Assembly (NCBI GenBank): GCA_011526585.1
Contig: WYBB01000052.1
Coordinates: forward strand, 1-64,000
Length of the DNA: 64,000 nucleotides
Reading direction: 5' to 3'
DNA from: Deltaproteobacteria bacterium
Lineage (GTDB): Bacteria; Myxococcota_A; UBA9042; PHBI01
The first letter of the stretch is position 1. The number at the start of each line of letters is the position of its first letter. Position numbers and translations under genes: made by a program. The notes under the pieces were generated by a model. It made no database searches. It was given only the letters and a program-made list of their open reading frames with translations, and had not been told where the DNA came from. Below, in pieces: positions 47,894 through 56,321 of the stretch.

Positions 47894-49330
47894 TCAGGCC
47901 GCCGGGAACATCGTGACACCCTTTTCGGCGAACTTCTTCTGCACCCGCTGCAAGAGCGGGAAGAGCACGTTGAAGTCGAGGCCGGACTTCACCGCGAGCG
48001 GGCCGAAGAGGAAGTCGACGAGGTGCCAGTCGGAGAAGACGTTGAGGTTCGGCGCCATCAGCTTGGCGTAGCGATCGAAGAAGAGGAGCTGCTTCAGGAT
48101 CAGCAGGAACTCGCTCGGGAGCTTGATGCCGTAGCGGTAGGCGAGCGCCGTGATGTCGGGCAGGATCTCCTCGTACTTGATGTCGGCGAGGTTCTTCTCG
48201 AGCAGCGGTGAGTAGACGCGCGCGAGATCGGGCACGAGCTGGCTGCGATCGATCGTCTCGTCGACGGCGCCGATCTCGGTCATGATCTCGGCGAGCGCCT
48301 GGTAGTCCTGCGCGGTGAAGGCGAGCACGTAGCGCAGCACCTGGTGGCGCTGCAGCGTCGTGAAGCGGCCGATGATGCCGAAGTCGAGGAGGCCCACCGC
48401 GGGGACCGGCTTGCCGTCGATAACGACGCCGCCGGGCAGCATCATGAGGTTGCCGGCGTGCGCGTCGCCGTGGAAGTAGCCGTCGAGCGCCATCGTCATG
48501 AGCCAGGCGCGCAGGCCCTTCCTGAGGTAGACCTCCGGGTCGATGCCGGCGGCGAGGATGCCGTCGCGGTCGTCGGCCTTGAGGCCGTGGAAGCGCTCCA
48601 TCACCAGCACGCGCTCGGTGACCATGCCGTCGACCGGGGACGGCGCCTTGACGTCGGCGACGCCGTACTTCGCCATCAAGACGTTGAACTCATGGAGGTT
48701 CTGCCCCTCCATCCGGAAGTCGATCTCCTCGTGGATCGTGCGGTCGAAGTCGTCGATGACGCCGCGCACGTTGGACAGGCGCGCGCCCTTGAAGAGCTTC
48801 TCGGCGACCCACGCGCCGCGCCGCATCCACCAGATGTCGGCATCGACCTTGTTCCTGATCCCCGGGCGCTGCACCTTGACGACGACCTCGCGCAGCGCGC
48901 CGTCGGCGCCCTTGAGGGTCGCGCCGTGCACCTGCGCGATCGAGGCGGAGCCGAGCGGCTCGTCCTCGAAGGAGGCGAAGAGGCCGCCGAGGGGCTTGTC
49001 GAGCTCGCGCTCGACGGTGGCCTTGAGCTCGGGCACCGGGAAGGGCTTGACGCGATCGAGGCAGCGCTGGAACTCGTCGGAGTAGCGCTTGGGGAAGAGG
49101 CCGGGGCTCGACGCGATTACCTGGCCGAGCTTGATGAAGCTCGGGCCGAGGGCCTCGAAGGCGCGGCGCAGGATGCGCGGGTTCTCGAGCGGCTCGTAGG
49201 GTCGACCGCGGAGGAAGGTCCGCCAGACGAGCTTGCGGATCCCGGTCTGCGAGTAGACCCACGCCCAGAACATGCCGAAGAGCACGAAGGTGATCTGGAA
49301 CGCGCGCCAGATGATGCGGAGCGCCTTCAT
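47894..49330 (-). CDS. ABC1/UbiB (AarF)-family atypical kinase
   Basis: 478 residues. Starts with one N-terminal hydrophobic segment (about 8-26). Then K-L-G-Q (67-70, the invariant KxGQ of the family), P-L-G-S-A-S-I-A-Q-V-H (the alanine-rich loop replacing a glycine loop), Lys in V-V-V-K-V-Q-R-P-G, F-H-G-D-A-H-A-G-N-L-M and L-L-D-F-G-I-I-G. UbiB-like proteins support ubiquinone and other isoprenoid-lipid metabolism; ADCK members are linked to lipids and steroids. It overlaps the CoA-transferase gene (ATGA) and is the last gene of the minus-strand lipid cluster. Confidence 0.93.
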   Translation of the reverse strand: MKALRIIWRAFQITFVLFGMFWAWVYSQTGIRKLVWRTFLRGRPYEPLENPRILRRAFEALGPSFIKLGQVIASSPGLFPKRYSDEFQRCLDRVKPFPVPELKATVERELDKPLGGLFASFEDEPLGSASIAQVHGATLKGADGALREVVVKVQRPGIRNKVDADIWWMRRGAWVAEKLFKGARLSNVRGVIDDFDRTIHEEIDFRMEGQNLHEFNVLMAKYGVADVKAPSPVDGMVTERVLVMERFHGLKADDRDGILAAGIDPEVYLRKGLRAWLMTMALDGYFHGDAHAGNLMMLPGGVVIDGKPVPAVGLLDFGIIGRFTTLQRHQVLRYVLAFTAQDYQALAEIMTEIGAVDETIDRSQLVPDLARVYSPLLEKNLADIKYEEILPDITALAYRYGIKLPSEFLLILKQLLFFDRYAKLMAPNLNVFSDWHLVDFLFGPLAVKSGLDFNVLFPLLQRVQKKFAEKGVTMFPAA

Positions 49331-50484
49331 GTCTTGATGACACCTTGCGCTGCGAGGCGATCGATCGCGTCGTCGGACAGCCCGGCCTCACGCAGGACCT
49401 CGCGTGTGTGCTCGCCCAGCTCCGGCGCCTTGCCCGAGGGCGGCGCTGCGGGGTGGCGCGTCGGCGTGCGCAGGCGTCTCAAACCCTCGGACTCGACGAC
49501 GAGCCCGCGCGCCAGGTGCAGCGGGTGTGCCGCGAGCTCGTCGGGCGCGAGCACCGGCTCGACGCACGCCTCGCTGCCCGAGAAGAGCGCCTCCCACTCG
49601 GCGCGCGTCTGCGAGGCGAAGAGCGCGACGACCTCGGCGCGCAAGGAGGGATCGAACTGGCGCTTCACCCACTCGGGGTGGCCGACCTTCTGGCAGAAGA
49701 CGAGCCAGAACTTCGGCTCGAGCGCGGCGAGCGTCATGAAGGCGCCGTCCTTGGTGGCGTAGACCCCGTAACAGGTCTGCCCGCCGGTGAGCACGTCGTC
49801 ACCGCGGCGCGGCGGTGCGGCGCCCGAGCCGAGGTGCGGGGCGAGCGCGGCGGTGAGAAAGCCCGTGACCCCGTCGGTCATCGAGACGTCGAGGAAGCGA
49901 CCGCGCCCCGTCGCCTGGCGGGCGTGCAGCGCGGCGAGGATCGCGACCAGCGACCAGAGCGAACCGCCGATGTCGGCGACCTGGATCGGCAGCACCTGGG
50001 GTGGGCGATCGGCCGGGCCGCCGAGGCCGAGCGCGCCGGCCAGCGCCATGTAGTTGAGGTCATGGCCCGGCGCGTCGCGGTAGGGGCCGTGCTGCCCGTA
50101 GCCGGTCAGCGCGCAGTAGACGAGGCGCGGGTTAATGGCGGACAGCGCCTGGTAGCCGAGGCCGAGGCGGTCCATGACGCCGGGGCGGAAGGACTCGACG
50201 AGCACGTCGGCCTGCCCGGCGAGCGCGCGCAAGGCGTCGGCGCCCTCGGGCTTCTTGAGGTCGATGGCGACCGAGCGCTTGGAGGCGTTGAGCGCGAAGA
50301 AGGCCCAGCTCACCTTGCCGGTCAGCGGCGGCATCCAGCGCAGGTAGTCGCCGCCCTCGGGCGCCTCGATCTTGATCACCTCGGCGCCGAGGTCGGCGAG
50401 CACCAGCGTCGCGTACGGACCGGGGAGGAGGCGGCTCAGGTCGAGCACGCGCAGGCCTTGGAGCGGCTGGGTCTCGAGTGACAT
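49327..50484 (-). CDS. CaiB/BaiF (family III) CoA-transferase
   Basis: 385 residues. It opens with L-Q-G-L-R-V-L-D-L-S-R-L-L-P-G-P, then D-L-G-A-E-V-I-K-I-E, S-K-R-S-V-A-I-D-L-K, A-L-T-G-Y-G-Q-H-G-P-Y, and Q-V-A-D-I-G-G (the catalytic Asp) near residue 175. This is the CaiB/AMACR/Frc family, which moves CoA between acids or racemises 2-methylacyl-CoA. An AMACR-like role in branched or sterol side-chain catabolism would suit the neighbours but is inference. ATG 50484 is followed by a stop overlap with the ABC1 gene. Confidence 0.93.
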   Translation of the reverse strand: MSLETQPLQGLRVLDLSRLLPGPYATLVLADLGAEVIKIEAPEGGDYLRWMPPLTGKVSWAFFALNASKRSVAIDLKKPEGADALRALAGQADVLVESFRPGVMDRLGLGYQALSAINPRLVYCALTGYGQHGPYRDAPGHDLNYMALAGALGLGGPADRPPQVLPIQVADIGGSLWSLVAILAALHARQATGRGRFLDVSMTDGVTGFLTAALAPHLGSGAAPPRRGDDVLTGGQTCYGVYATKDGAFMTLAALEPKFWLVFCQKVGHPEWVKRQFDPSLRAEVVALFASQTRAEWEALFSGSEACVEPVLAPDELAAHPLHLARGLVVESEGLRRLRTPTRHPAAPPSGKAPELGEHTREVLREAGLSDDAIDRLAAQGVIKT

Positions 50485-50501
50485 GGCCTCCTCGGAGTGC
50501 C

Positions 50502-50522
50502 GGGCCGCCGGAAGGGCGGCCC
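50502..50522. terminator. Perfect hairpin between SCP2 and CoA-transferase genes
   Basis: GGGCCGCC (50502-50509), loop GGAAG, GGCGGCCC (50515-50522): an 8-bp perfect GC stem. It lies past the SCP2 stop and 18 bp before the CoA-transferase start on the minus strand. The flank CCCCTACGG resembles the repeat at 10.9 kb. No T-run, so termination is not certain. Confidence 0.4.
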
Positions 50523-50578
50523 CTACGGAGCGATCGCCAGGCCCGCGCGGTCGATCGCGGTCGATCGCGGTCGGGGGT

Positions 50579-50893
50579 TCAGGCGAGGATCTGCTGGAGC
50601 TTCATCGCCAGGCCGAAGTCGCCGTCGACCTGCACCTTGCCGAGCATGAACGCCTGCATCGCGTCGAGCGAGCCTTCCTTGATCGCGACCAGGTCCGGCC
50701 CCTCGACGGTGATCGTCACGTCGCCGTCGCCCTCACCCTCGCGCACCTCGACCCCGCGGCAGTCGACCACGTAGGTGCCCGCGCCCTCGCCGGTGACGAC
50801 GAACTTGAAGGCGCCGTCGATCTCCTTGCTCTTCGCCGGATCGGCCTTGAGGCGGCCGTCGATTTCCTGGAACACGTCCTTGACGCTGCTCAT
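50579..50893 (-). CDS. SCP2 sterol-carrier domain protein
   Basis: 104 residues, a single SCP2-like domain: D-G-A-F-K-F-V-V-T-G-E-G, then V-E-V-R-E-G-E-G-D-G-D-V-T-I-T-V-E-G-P-D-L, I-K-E-G-S-L-D-A-M-Q-A-F-M-L-G-K-V-Q-V-D-G-D-F-G-L-A-M-K-L. The domain is a soluble hydrophobic pocket that carries sterols, fatty acyl or isoprenoid molecules between enzymes. It lies 45 bp downstream of the GMC oxidoreductase gene (minus strand) and 94 bp upstream of the CoA-transferase gene. Confidence 0.95.
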   Translation of the reverse strand: MSSVKDVFQEIDGRLKADPAKSKEIDGAFKFVVTGEGAGTYVVDCRGVEVREGEGDGDVTITVEGPDLVAIKEGSLDAMQAFMLGKVQVDGDFGLAMKLQQILA

Positions 50894-50938
50894 CTCGTCT
50901 CCTTCGGGCGACCCTCCGTGGGTCGGCCCACCCTGCTA

Positions 50939-53374
50939 TCACGCGCCCGCGGAGAGCGTCAACGCACCCAGGCGCCGCAGGCGGACGTGCACCGCCTCGG
51001 CGGCGCGCAGCGACATCGCCATGATCGTGAGCTGCGGGTTGGCGCCGATCGGGCCGGGCATCACCGAGCCATCACAGATGAAGAGGTTGTGTACGTCGTG
51101 GGTCTCGTGGGTCTCGCCGACGACCGAGCGCAGCGGGTCCTTGCCCATGCGGCAGGTGCCGAGCGGGTGATAGGCGGTGAGGTCGAAGTGGCGCGCGCGC
51201 GCCGGGTGGCGCTCGAGCGCCTCGATCTCGCGCAGCGTGCGCACGACCTTCGCGTGCGGCAGCGGCGTGCGGATCTCGCTCGCGCCGGCGGCGACCATCA
51301 CGCGGCAGAGCGTGCCGAGCGCATGGCGCAGGCGGCGCACGTCGTGGTCGTTGACGAGGTAGCGCACGCGCGGGCGGCCGTCGCGCCCGAGCGTCACGCG
51401 CCCGCGCGAGGTGTCCTTGATCATGAAGCCGAAGCCGAGCCAGTGGCGCGCGCGCTCGACGAGATCGACCCACTCGCGGCCCCACTCCTGCATCATCGCC
51501 GCGGTGACGTCGAGGGTCGCGTGCGCGCCCTCGAACATGATGCCCTCGTCCTGGAGCTCGTGGATCCCGTAGCCCTGCGGGACCGTGCGCCAGCCGTCGA
51601 CCGGCTCGTCGAAGAGCGAGACGACCCCGAGCGCGGGGTGGATCGAGAGGTTCTTGCCGACCTCGCCCGAGCTCGAGCAGAGGCCGTTCTTCAGGAGGAG
51701 CGTCGGGGTGTGCAGCGTGCCGCATGCGAGCACGACCACGCTCGCGCGCACGTTGACGCGGACGGGACCGCGCGGTCCCTGCGCGACGCCGCTGACGCCG
51801 ACCGCCGTGTCGCGCTCGGTGAGCACGCGGTCGATCGCCAGGTTGGTGAAGAGCTGCGCGCCGCGCTCGAGCGCCTCGGGCACGTACGAGATGTTGGTCG
51901 AGCGCTTGGCGTCGGTCGGGCAGCCGAAACAGCAGAGCCCCTGACCGTCGCAGCCGGGGGCGTTGCGCGGCAGCGCGCCGTGCTCGTAGCCGAGGGCGCC
52001 GGCCCCGCGCGCGATGAGGGCCTGCGCCTTGCCGAGCGCCGCGTCGGACGAGGGTGCGACCCCGAGCGTCGCCTCGACCGAGGCGTACCACGCGTCGAGC
52101 GACTCGGGCGCGAGCTCGGACAGGCCGGTCTGGAAGACCCACTCGCGCAGCGTGCTCTCGGGCGCGCGCAGGCAGGTGCCGGAGTTGACGAGCGTCGTGC
52201 CGCCGACCCCCATGCCGACCGGCAGCGGGATGTAGGTGTTGCCGAGCGCGTGCGTGGTCGCGCCGTCGCGGTAGAGGCGGCGCATCATCTCGAAGGCGCG
52301 GCCGTTGAAGTCGCTGCGCGTGAAGTGCGGGCCCTCCTCGACCATCAGCACGGCGTGGCCCTTGTGGGCGAGCGCGCGCGCGACCGGCGCGCCGCCGGCG
52401 CCGGTGCCTACGACGACGACGTCGCACTCGACGGTGTCGCCGTCGCTGAGCGTGGCGGCGTCGACGATCTGCTCACGCCAGCGCATGCGCTCGGGTTTCT
52501 TCGGCGGCTCGACGCGGTAGCGATGGCCGAGCTCGGCGTGGATCGTCGGGTCGTCGAGCCAGGCGAGCTTGAGCGGCATGAGCAGGAGCCTGAGGCCGAC
52601 GTGCATCGCCTCGTTGTCGTCGAGGCTCGCCAGCGCGGCGGTGCGGCGCTCCGGATCGAGCTCCGAGAAGCGGCGACGCCAGCGCGGCAGCGTCGCGAGC
52701 TCGAGCGCGCTGAGCATCGTGCGATAGCGCTCCATCACCGACGGCGGGAAGGTGTGGAGCAGCTCCTGGAGGCGCGCCAGCGCTTCGGGCCCCACACCCG
52801 GCAGGCGTTGGCCGGCCGGGATGGCGACCTCGGCCAGCGCCATGAGCGTCGTCTCCCAGCGCGCCTGGGCGCTCGCGACACCAGGGGGCGTGGCGCGGCC
52901 GGCCTCGAGCGCACGCCGGGCGGCGGCCTTGCGACGCACCTCGAGCGCGATGCGGCCGCCGTCGCTGCCCGGCACGGCCGACGCGAGGAACGCCGGCAGG
53001 TCGGCGGTGTCGAAGAACATGCGCCCCTCCGAGAGCGCGCGCCCACCTTCGTCGCGCAGGGTGACCGGCATGAAGGTCATCGTCGCGAGCGGTCGCCACG
53101 GGCGCGGGTGCTTGGTCGCGTCGAGCCAGAGCGCGCGCCCGTCATCGGCGACGAAGTGGATCTCGTAGTGGATCGAGCGGAGCCCGCTCGCGATCGCGAT
53201 GATCCCCGTGCACTCGACCTCCTCGTGCGTCCAGGGCGGCGCGCTGACGACGCCGCTCACGCGGTGACGCCCGGCCGCCTCCTCGATCGCCTCGACGGTG
53301 AACGCGACCTTCCGCGCGTGTCCGTCCGGGTCGGTGAGCTCGCCTCGCATCGTCTCGACGAAGCGCGGGAACAT
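50939..53374 (-). CDS. GMC oxidoreductase with N-terminal helical extension
   Basis: 811 residues, about 270 more than a typical GMC enzyme. Residues 1-130 hold a lipocalin-like beta region; about 175-290 are helical and resemble gluconate 2-dehydrogenase subunit 3 (T-L-M-A-L-A-E-V-A-I-P-A-G, then R-Y-R-T-M-L-S-A-L-E, R-R-F-S-E-L-D-P-E-R-R-T-A-A-L). From 315 the GMC domain has the FAD motif V-V-V-G-T-G-A-G-G near residue 322. Later motifs are C-D-G-Q-G-L-C-C-F-G-C-P-T-D-A-K, Y-H-P-L-G-T-C-R-M-G (active His) and G-A-N-P-Q-L-T-I (active Asn). It oxidises alcohols, possibly cholesterol-type. ATG 53374 overlaps the upstream stop. Confidence 0.85.
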   Translation of the reverse strand: MFPRFVETMRGELTDPDGHARKVAFTVEAIEEAAGRHRVSGVVSAPPWTHEEVECTGIIAIASGLRSIHYEIHFVADDGRALWLDATKHPRPWRPLATMTFMPVTLRDEGGRALSEGRMFFDTADLPAFLASAVPGSDGGRIALEVRRKAAARRALEAGRATPPGVASAQARWETTLMALAEVAIPAGQRLPGVGPEALARLQELLHTFPPSVMERYRTMLSALELATLPRWRRRFSELDPERRTAALASLDDNEAMHVGLRLLLMPLKLAWLDDPTIHAELGHRYRVEPPKKPERMRWREQIVDAATLSDGDTVECDVVVVGTGAGGAPVARALAHKGHAVLMVEEGPHFTRSDFNGRAFEMMRRLYRDGATTHALGNTYIPLPVGMGVGGTTLVNSGTCLRAPESTLREWVFQTGLSELAPESLDAWYASVEATLGVAPSSDAALGKAQALIARGAGALGYEHGALPRNAPGCDGQGLCCFGCPTDAKRSTNISYVPEALERGAQLFTNLAIDRVLTERDTAVGVSGVAQGPRGPVRVNVRASVVVLACGTLHTPTLLLKNGLCSSSGEVGKNLSIHPALGVVSLFDEPVDGWRTVPQGYGIHELQDEGIMFEGAHATLDVTAAMMQEWGREWVDLVERARHWLGFGFMIKDTSRGRVTLGRDGRPRVRYLVNDHDVRRLRHALGTLCRVMVAAGASEIRTPLPHAKVVRTLREIEALERHPARARHFDLTAYHPLGTCRMGKDPLRSVVGETHETHDVHNLFICDGSVMPGPIGANPQLTIMAMSLRAAEAVHVRLRRLGALTLSAGA

Positions 53375-54429
53375 CACACCACCTCCCGGCCGGGCTCGAC
53401 CTCGCGGCGCAGGAGCTCGAAGGCGCCGCCGTGCGCGCTCGTGCACACGAACGGCTCACCCCCGCGCGGGCGCACCTCGAGGTGCACCTCGGCGAGCTTG
53501 GTGTTGAAGCAGTACGCCAGCGAGCGATCCGGGTTGTGGTAGCCGAGGCAGGCCATCGGCCGCCCGGCGGCGTGCATGCGCAGGCGCGCCCAGCCGTCGG
53601 CGCCGCGCAGGGTGACGCTCCAGCGCTCGTCGCTGATCTGGGCCTCCTGGCGCCAGAAGTCGAAGATCGCGTCGAAGCGGAAGGTGCGCGTGCCGCGCCT
53701 CACGACCAGCGCCGACATGCGCGGCGTGGGTCGGCCGGCGAGCCGGATCCTGCCGCTGAAGCCTTCGACCATCGTCTCGGGCGCGCCGTCGCCCGCCGGG
53801 AAGAGGCACTGCCCCCAGGCGTACTCGAAGGCGTGCTCCTTGCCCCAGTTGTGGCCCTGCATGCCGTCCCAGCCAGCGAGCTCCCAGCGCTCGCCGAAGA
53901 CCTCGAGGCTCCCCGAGAAGACGAGCCACGGATAGGGCGTGAGCAGCTTCGAGCGCGGGAACGGCCCCTCGCGCAAGACACGCGACGGGAAGATCGAGAG
54001 CGGCGCGGCGACCGCGCCGGGCCCGGGCGAAAAGCCCAAGTCGAAGCGGGCCTCGCCGCTCGGCGCACGCATGGTCCCGCGCGCGTGCCCCTGATCGGAG
54101 AGCGCGATGAGCCAGTCACCGACCGAGATGCGCGCGCCGAGCTCGTCGCCGACGAAGGCCGCCTCCGACCACGGGTGCGTGTGTTTGGCGGCGAAGACGC
54201 GCTCGCGCTCGCCATCGAAGGCGATGAGCCAGGTCTCGGCGACCGCCTCGCCATCGAGCGGCGCGAGGATCGTCGCCTTGAGCCAGAGCGCGCGCGCCCG
54301 CGTCGGATCGTTGGCGCGCAGGAAGTAGCTCTCGACGTGCCCACGGCCGCCGTCGTAGCGGCATGCATTGGCGGCGGGCTCGCGCAGGTGTGGGAAGCGC
54401 TCGGACAGGGCGGTCAGGACGGAGGTCAT
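53374..54429 (-). CDS. CrtC/AttH-like lipid or carotenoid hydratase-family protein
   Basis: 351 residues. It has a two-lobed beta-rich lipocalin-like fold signature: G-H-V-E-S-Y-F-L-R-A, A-L-W-L-K-A-T-I, then W-D-G-M-Q-G-H-N-W-G-K-E-H-A-F-E-Y-A-W-G-Q-C-L-F, the Q-x-H-N-W-G motif of CrtC/AttH/tocopherol-cyclase-like proteins. CrtC members hydrate carotenoids; others bind lipids. No signal peptide. It is first of the five-gene minus-strand cluster; its stop overlaps the GMC start (TGATG). Function here unproven. Divergent from trpA across 157 bp. Confidence 0.75.
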   Translation of the reverse strand: MTSVLTALSERFPHLREPAANACRYDGGRGHVESYFLRANDPTRARALWLKATILAPLDGEAVAETWLIAFDGERERVFAAKHTHPWSEAAFVGDELGARISVGDWLIALSDQGHARGTMRAPSGEARFDLGFSPGPGAVAAPLSIFPSRVLREGPFPRSKLLTPYPWLVFSGSLEVFGERWELAGWDGMQGHNWGKEHAFEYAWGQCLFPAGDGAPETMVEGFSGRIRLAGRPTPRMSALVVRRGTRTFRFDAIFDFWRQEAQISDERWSVTLRGADGWARLRMHAAGRPMACLGYHNPDRSLAYCFNTKLAEVHLEVRPRGGEPFVCTSAHGGAFELLRREVEPGREVV

Positions 54430-54586
54430 GAGGTGCGGGTAGCAGATCCGCGCGCCCGTAGCAATACAGCGCCTTCTCAGTCACGAATTTCACCACGGTC
54501 CGCGCGCGCACCTGCGCAGCCCCCCGGGGCTCTCACGCGCCAGGCCGCGCTTGCATCGGCCGGCACGACTGGGATAGCTGCACGCC

Positions 54587-55417
54587 ATGGACGCGCCTGC
54601 CCCATCTGCCGCCAGGACCCTGAGCCCGCGCCTCGCGCGCACCTTCGCGCGCCTCGCCACCGAGGGCAGGAAGGCCTTCATCCCCTACATCACCGCGGGC
54701 GACCCCGACCTCGCCACCACGGCGGCGATCATGGACGCGCTCGCCGCCGGCGGCGCCTCGGTCATCGAGCTGGGCGTGCCGTTCTCCGACCCGATGGCCG
54801 ACGGCGAGGTGATCCAGGCGGCGATGCTGCGCTCCCTCGCCGCCGGCACCACCTTCACCAGCGTGCTCGCCCTGGTGCGCGACTTCCGTGCGCGCTTCGA
54901 CACGCCGGTCGTGCTCTTCGGCTACCTCAACCCGCTCTATCGCCACGGGCTCGAGCGCGCCGCCCGCGACGCCGCCGACGCCGGCGCCGACGCCTTCCTC
55001 GTCGTCGACCTGCCGCCCGAGGAAGCGCACGAGCTGACCACGCATCTGCACCGCGCCTCGCTCGACTTCATCGCGCTCTTCACGCCGACCTCCTCCGCCG
55101 AGCGCGTGCGCACCATCGCCGCCGAGGCGAGCGGCTTCGCCTACTACGTCTCGATGGCCGGCATCACCGGCGACGCCCTCGCCGATCTCGACGAGGTCGA
55201 GCGCCGCGTCGCCGAGGTGCGCCGGCTCACGGGCCTGCCCGTCGCGGTCGGCTTCGGGATCCGCACGCCCGACGACGCCGCCAGGGTCGCGCTCTTCGCC
55301 GACGGCGTCGTCGTCGGCTCGGAGCTCGTGCGTGCGCTCGCCGCAGTGCCTCCCTCCGAGGCCCCGGCGCTCGCGCTCGCCTTCACGCAGCGCATGCGCG
55401 CCGCGATCGACCTCTGA
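54587..55417 (+). CDS. trpA: Tryptophan synthase alpha chain
   Basis: 276 residues. Family motifs are F-I-P-Y-I-T-A-G-D-P, I-E-L-G-V-P-F-S-D-P (catalytic Glu) and M-A-D-G (catalytic Asp), with E replacing the usual P before V-I-Q-A-A. Later, L-F-G-Y-L-N-P, V-D-L-P-P-E-E, L-F-T-P-T-S and V-G-F-G-I-R-T-P. It cleaves indole-glycerol-phosphate to indole and glyceraldehyde-3-phosphate; normally with TrpB. No trpB or other trp gene is adjacent, so it is outside a trp operon in this window. A ~15-residue Ala/Pro/Ser-rich leader precedes the family start. Confidence 0.93.
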   Translation: MDAPAPSAARTLSPRLARTFARLATEGRKAFIPYITAGDPDLATTAAIMDALAAGGASVIELGVPFSDPMADGEVIQAAMLRSLAAGTTFTSVLALVRDFRARFDTPVVLFGYLNPLYRHGLERAARDAADAGADAFLVVDLPPEEAHELTTHLHRASLDFIALFTPTSSAERVRTIAAEASGFAYYVSMAGITGDALADLDEVERRVAEVRRLTGLPVAVGFGIRTPDDAARVALFADGVVVGSELVRALAAVPPSEAPALALAFTQRMRAAIDL

Positions 55418-55444
55418 TCCCGGCGGCGCCGCACTCGACTCCGG

Positions 55445-55822
<378 letters not shown>

Positions 55823-55889
55823 CGCTCGTGCTCTCCTGCCAAGGGCCCCACCACGGTGCGCCGCCTTCGTATCACGCGCTGCGTTTTTT

Positions 55890-55918
55890 TTGACCGCCTC
55901 CGGACGGCCGCTTAGCTT
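55890..55918 (+). promoter_or_regulatory. Candidate sigma-70 promoter for the 65-residue ORF
   Basis: TTGACC (55890-55895), a 17-base spacer and TAGCTT (55913-55918). A run of eight T precedes the -35. Transcription would start near 55925, about 35 bases before the ORF start at 55960. It is one of few good-looking promoter pairs in this very GC-rich DNA. Confidence 0.5.
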
Positions 55919-55959
55919 GCGCTTCGAGAGCTCGCTCTCTCGATCCGGAGACACGACGG

Positions 55960-56157
55960 ATGCACACTTCACGCGCCCACACCGCTCCCAAGCTGGAAGC
56001 CTACCTCTCGCTGACGCGTCGCCTGCAGGGCGCGCGCGCCTCGGCGGACGCTTACCGCAGCGGGCGGCACGGCGCGCTCGTCGCATCCATCCAGGCCGAC
56101 GCCGAGCCGGCGCACCCGCGCGACCCGCACGTCGTCCTGCCGTTCCGGCCGCGCTGA
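55960..56157 (+). CDS. Small basic protein of unknown function
   Basis: 65 residues, starting M-H-T-S-R-A-H-T and ending H-V-V-L-P-F-R-P-R; rich in Arg, Ala and His, without Cys or signal. GGAG lies 9 bases before ATG 55960, the promoter pair lies 42 bases upstream, and a perfect 10-bp stem follows the stop by 4 bases. This full set of transcription-unit signals suggests that it is expressed. Family not recognised. Confidence 0.55.
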   Translation: MHTSRAHTAPKLEAYLSLTRRLQGARASADAYRSGRHGALVASIQADAEPAHPRDPHVVLPFRPR

Positions 56158-56161
56158 GCGC

Positions 56162-56188
56162 CGCGCCCCCGCCGCCGACGGGGGCGCG
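56162..56188 (+). terminator. Perfect GC hairpin after the small ORF
   Basis: CGCGCCCCCG (56162-56171), seven-base loop, CGGGGGCGCG (56179-56188). It lies 4 bases after the ORF stop. No U-run follows, so it is a terminator-like or mRNA-protecting stem and not a classic intrinsic terminator. Confidence 0.55.
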
Positions 56189-56210
56189 CGCCCACCGGCC
56201 TCCGCTCCAA

Positions 56211-56265
56211 AGAGCTGCGACTGCGCAACCCATCCTCCCCGACACCGATGCGTAGTCGCAGCTCT
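56211..56265 (+). ncRNA. Long 17-bp hairpin element upstream of the SPOR gene
   Basis: AGAGCTGCGACTGCGCA (56211-56227) pairs with TGCGTAGTCGCAGCTCT (56249-56265). All 17 positions pair in a plus-strand RNA if one G-U wobble is allowed; on the minus strand that position is a C-A mismatch. The loop is 21 bases. It ends 56 bases before the SPOR gene start, in the 5' leader, and could be an attenuator or RNA-processing site, or a protein-binding DNA palindrome. I do not recognise a known riboswitch. Confidence 0.5.
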
Positions 56266-56321
56266 GCGGTCTCTCTCTGCACGCAGCCCGACAGCCCCAA
56301 CCCGGCGGTATCGACCCAACC

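Noticed and set aside
50540..50580. Short tandem CGGTCGATCG repeat before the SCP2 stop region
   Set aside because: Only 2.5 copies of a 10-mer; common in GC-rich DNA and with no evident function.
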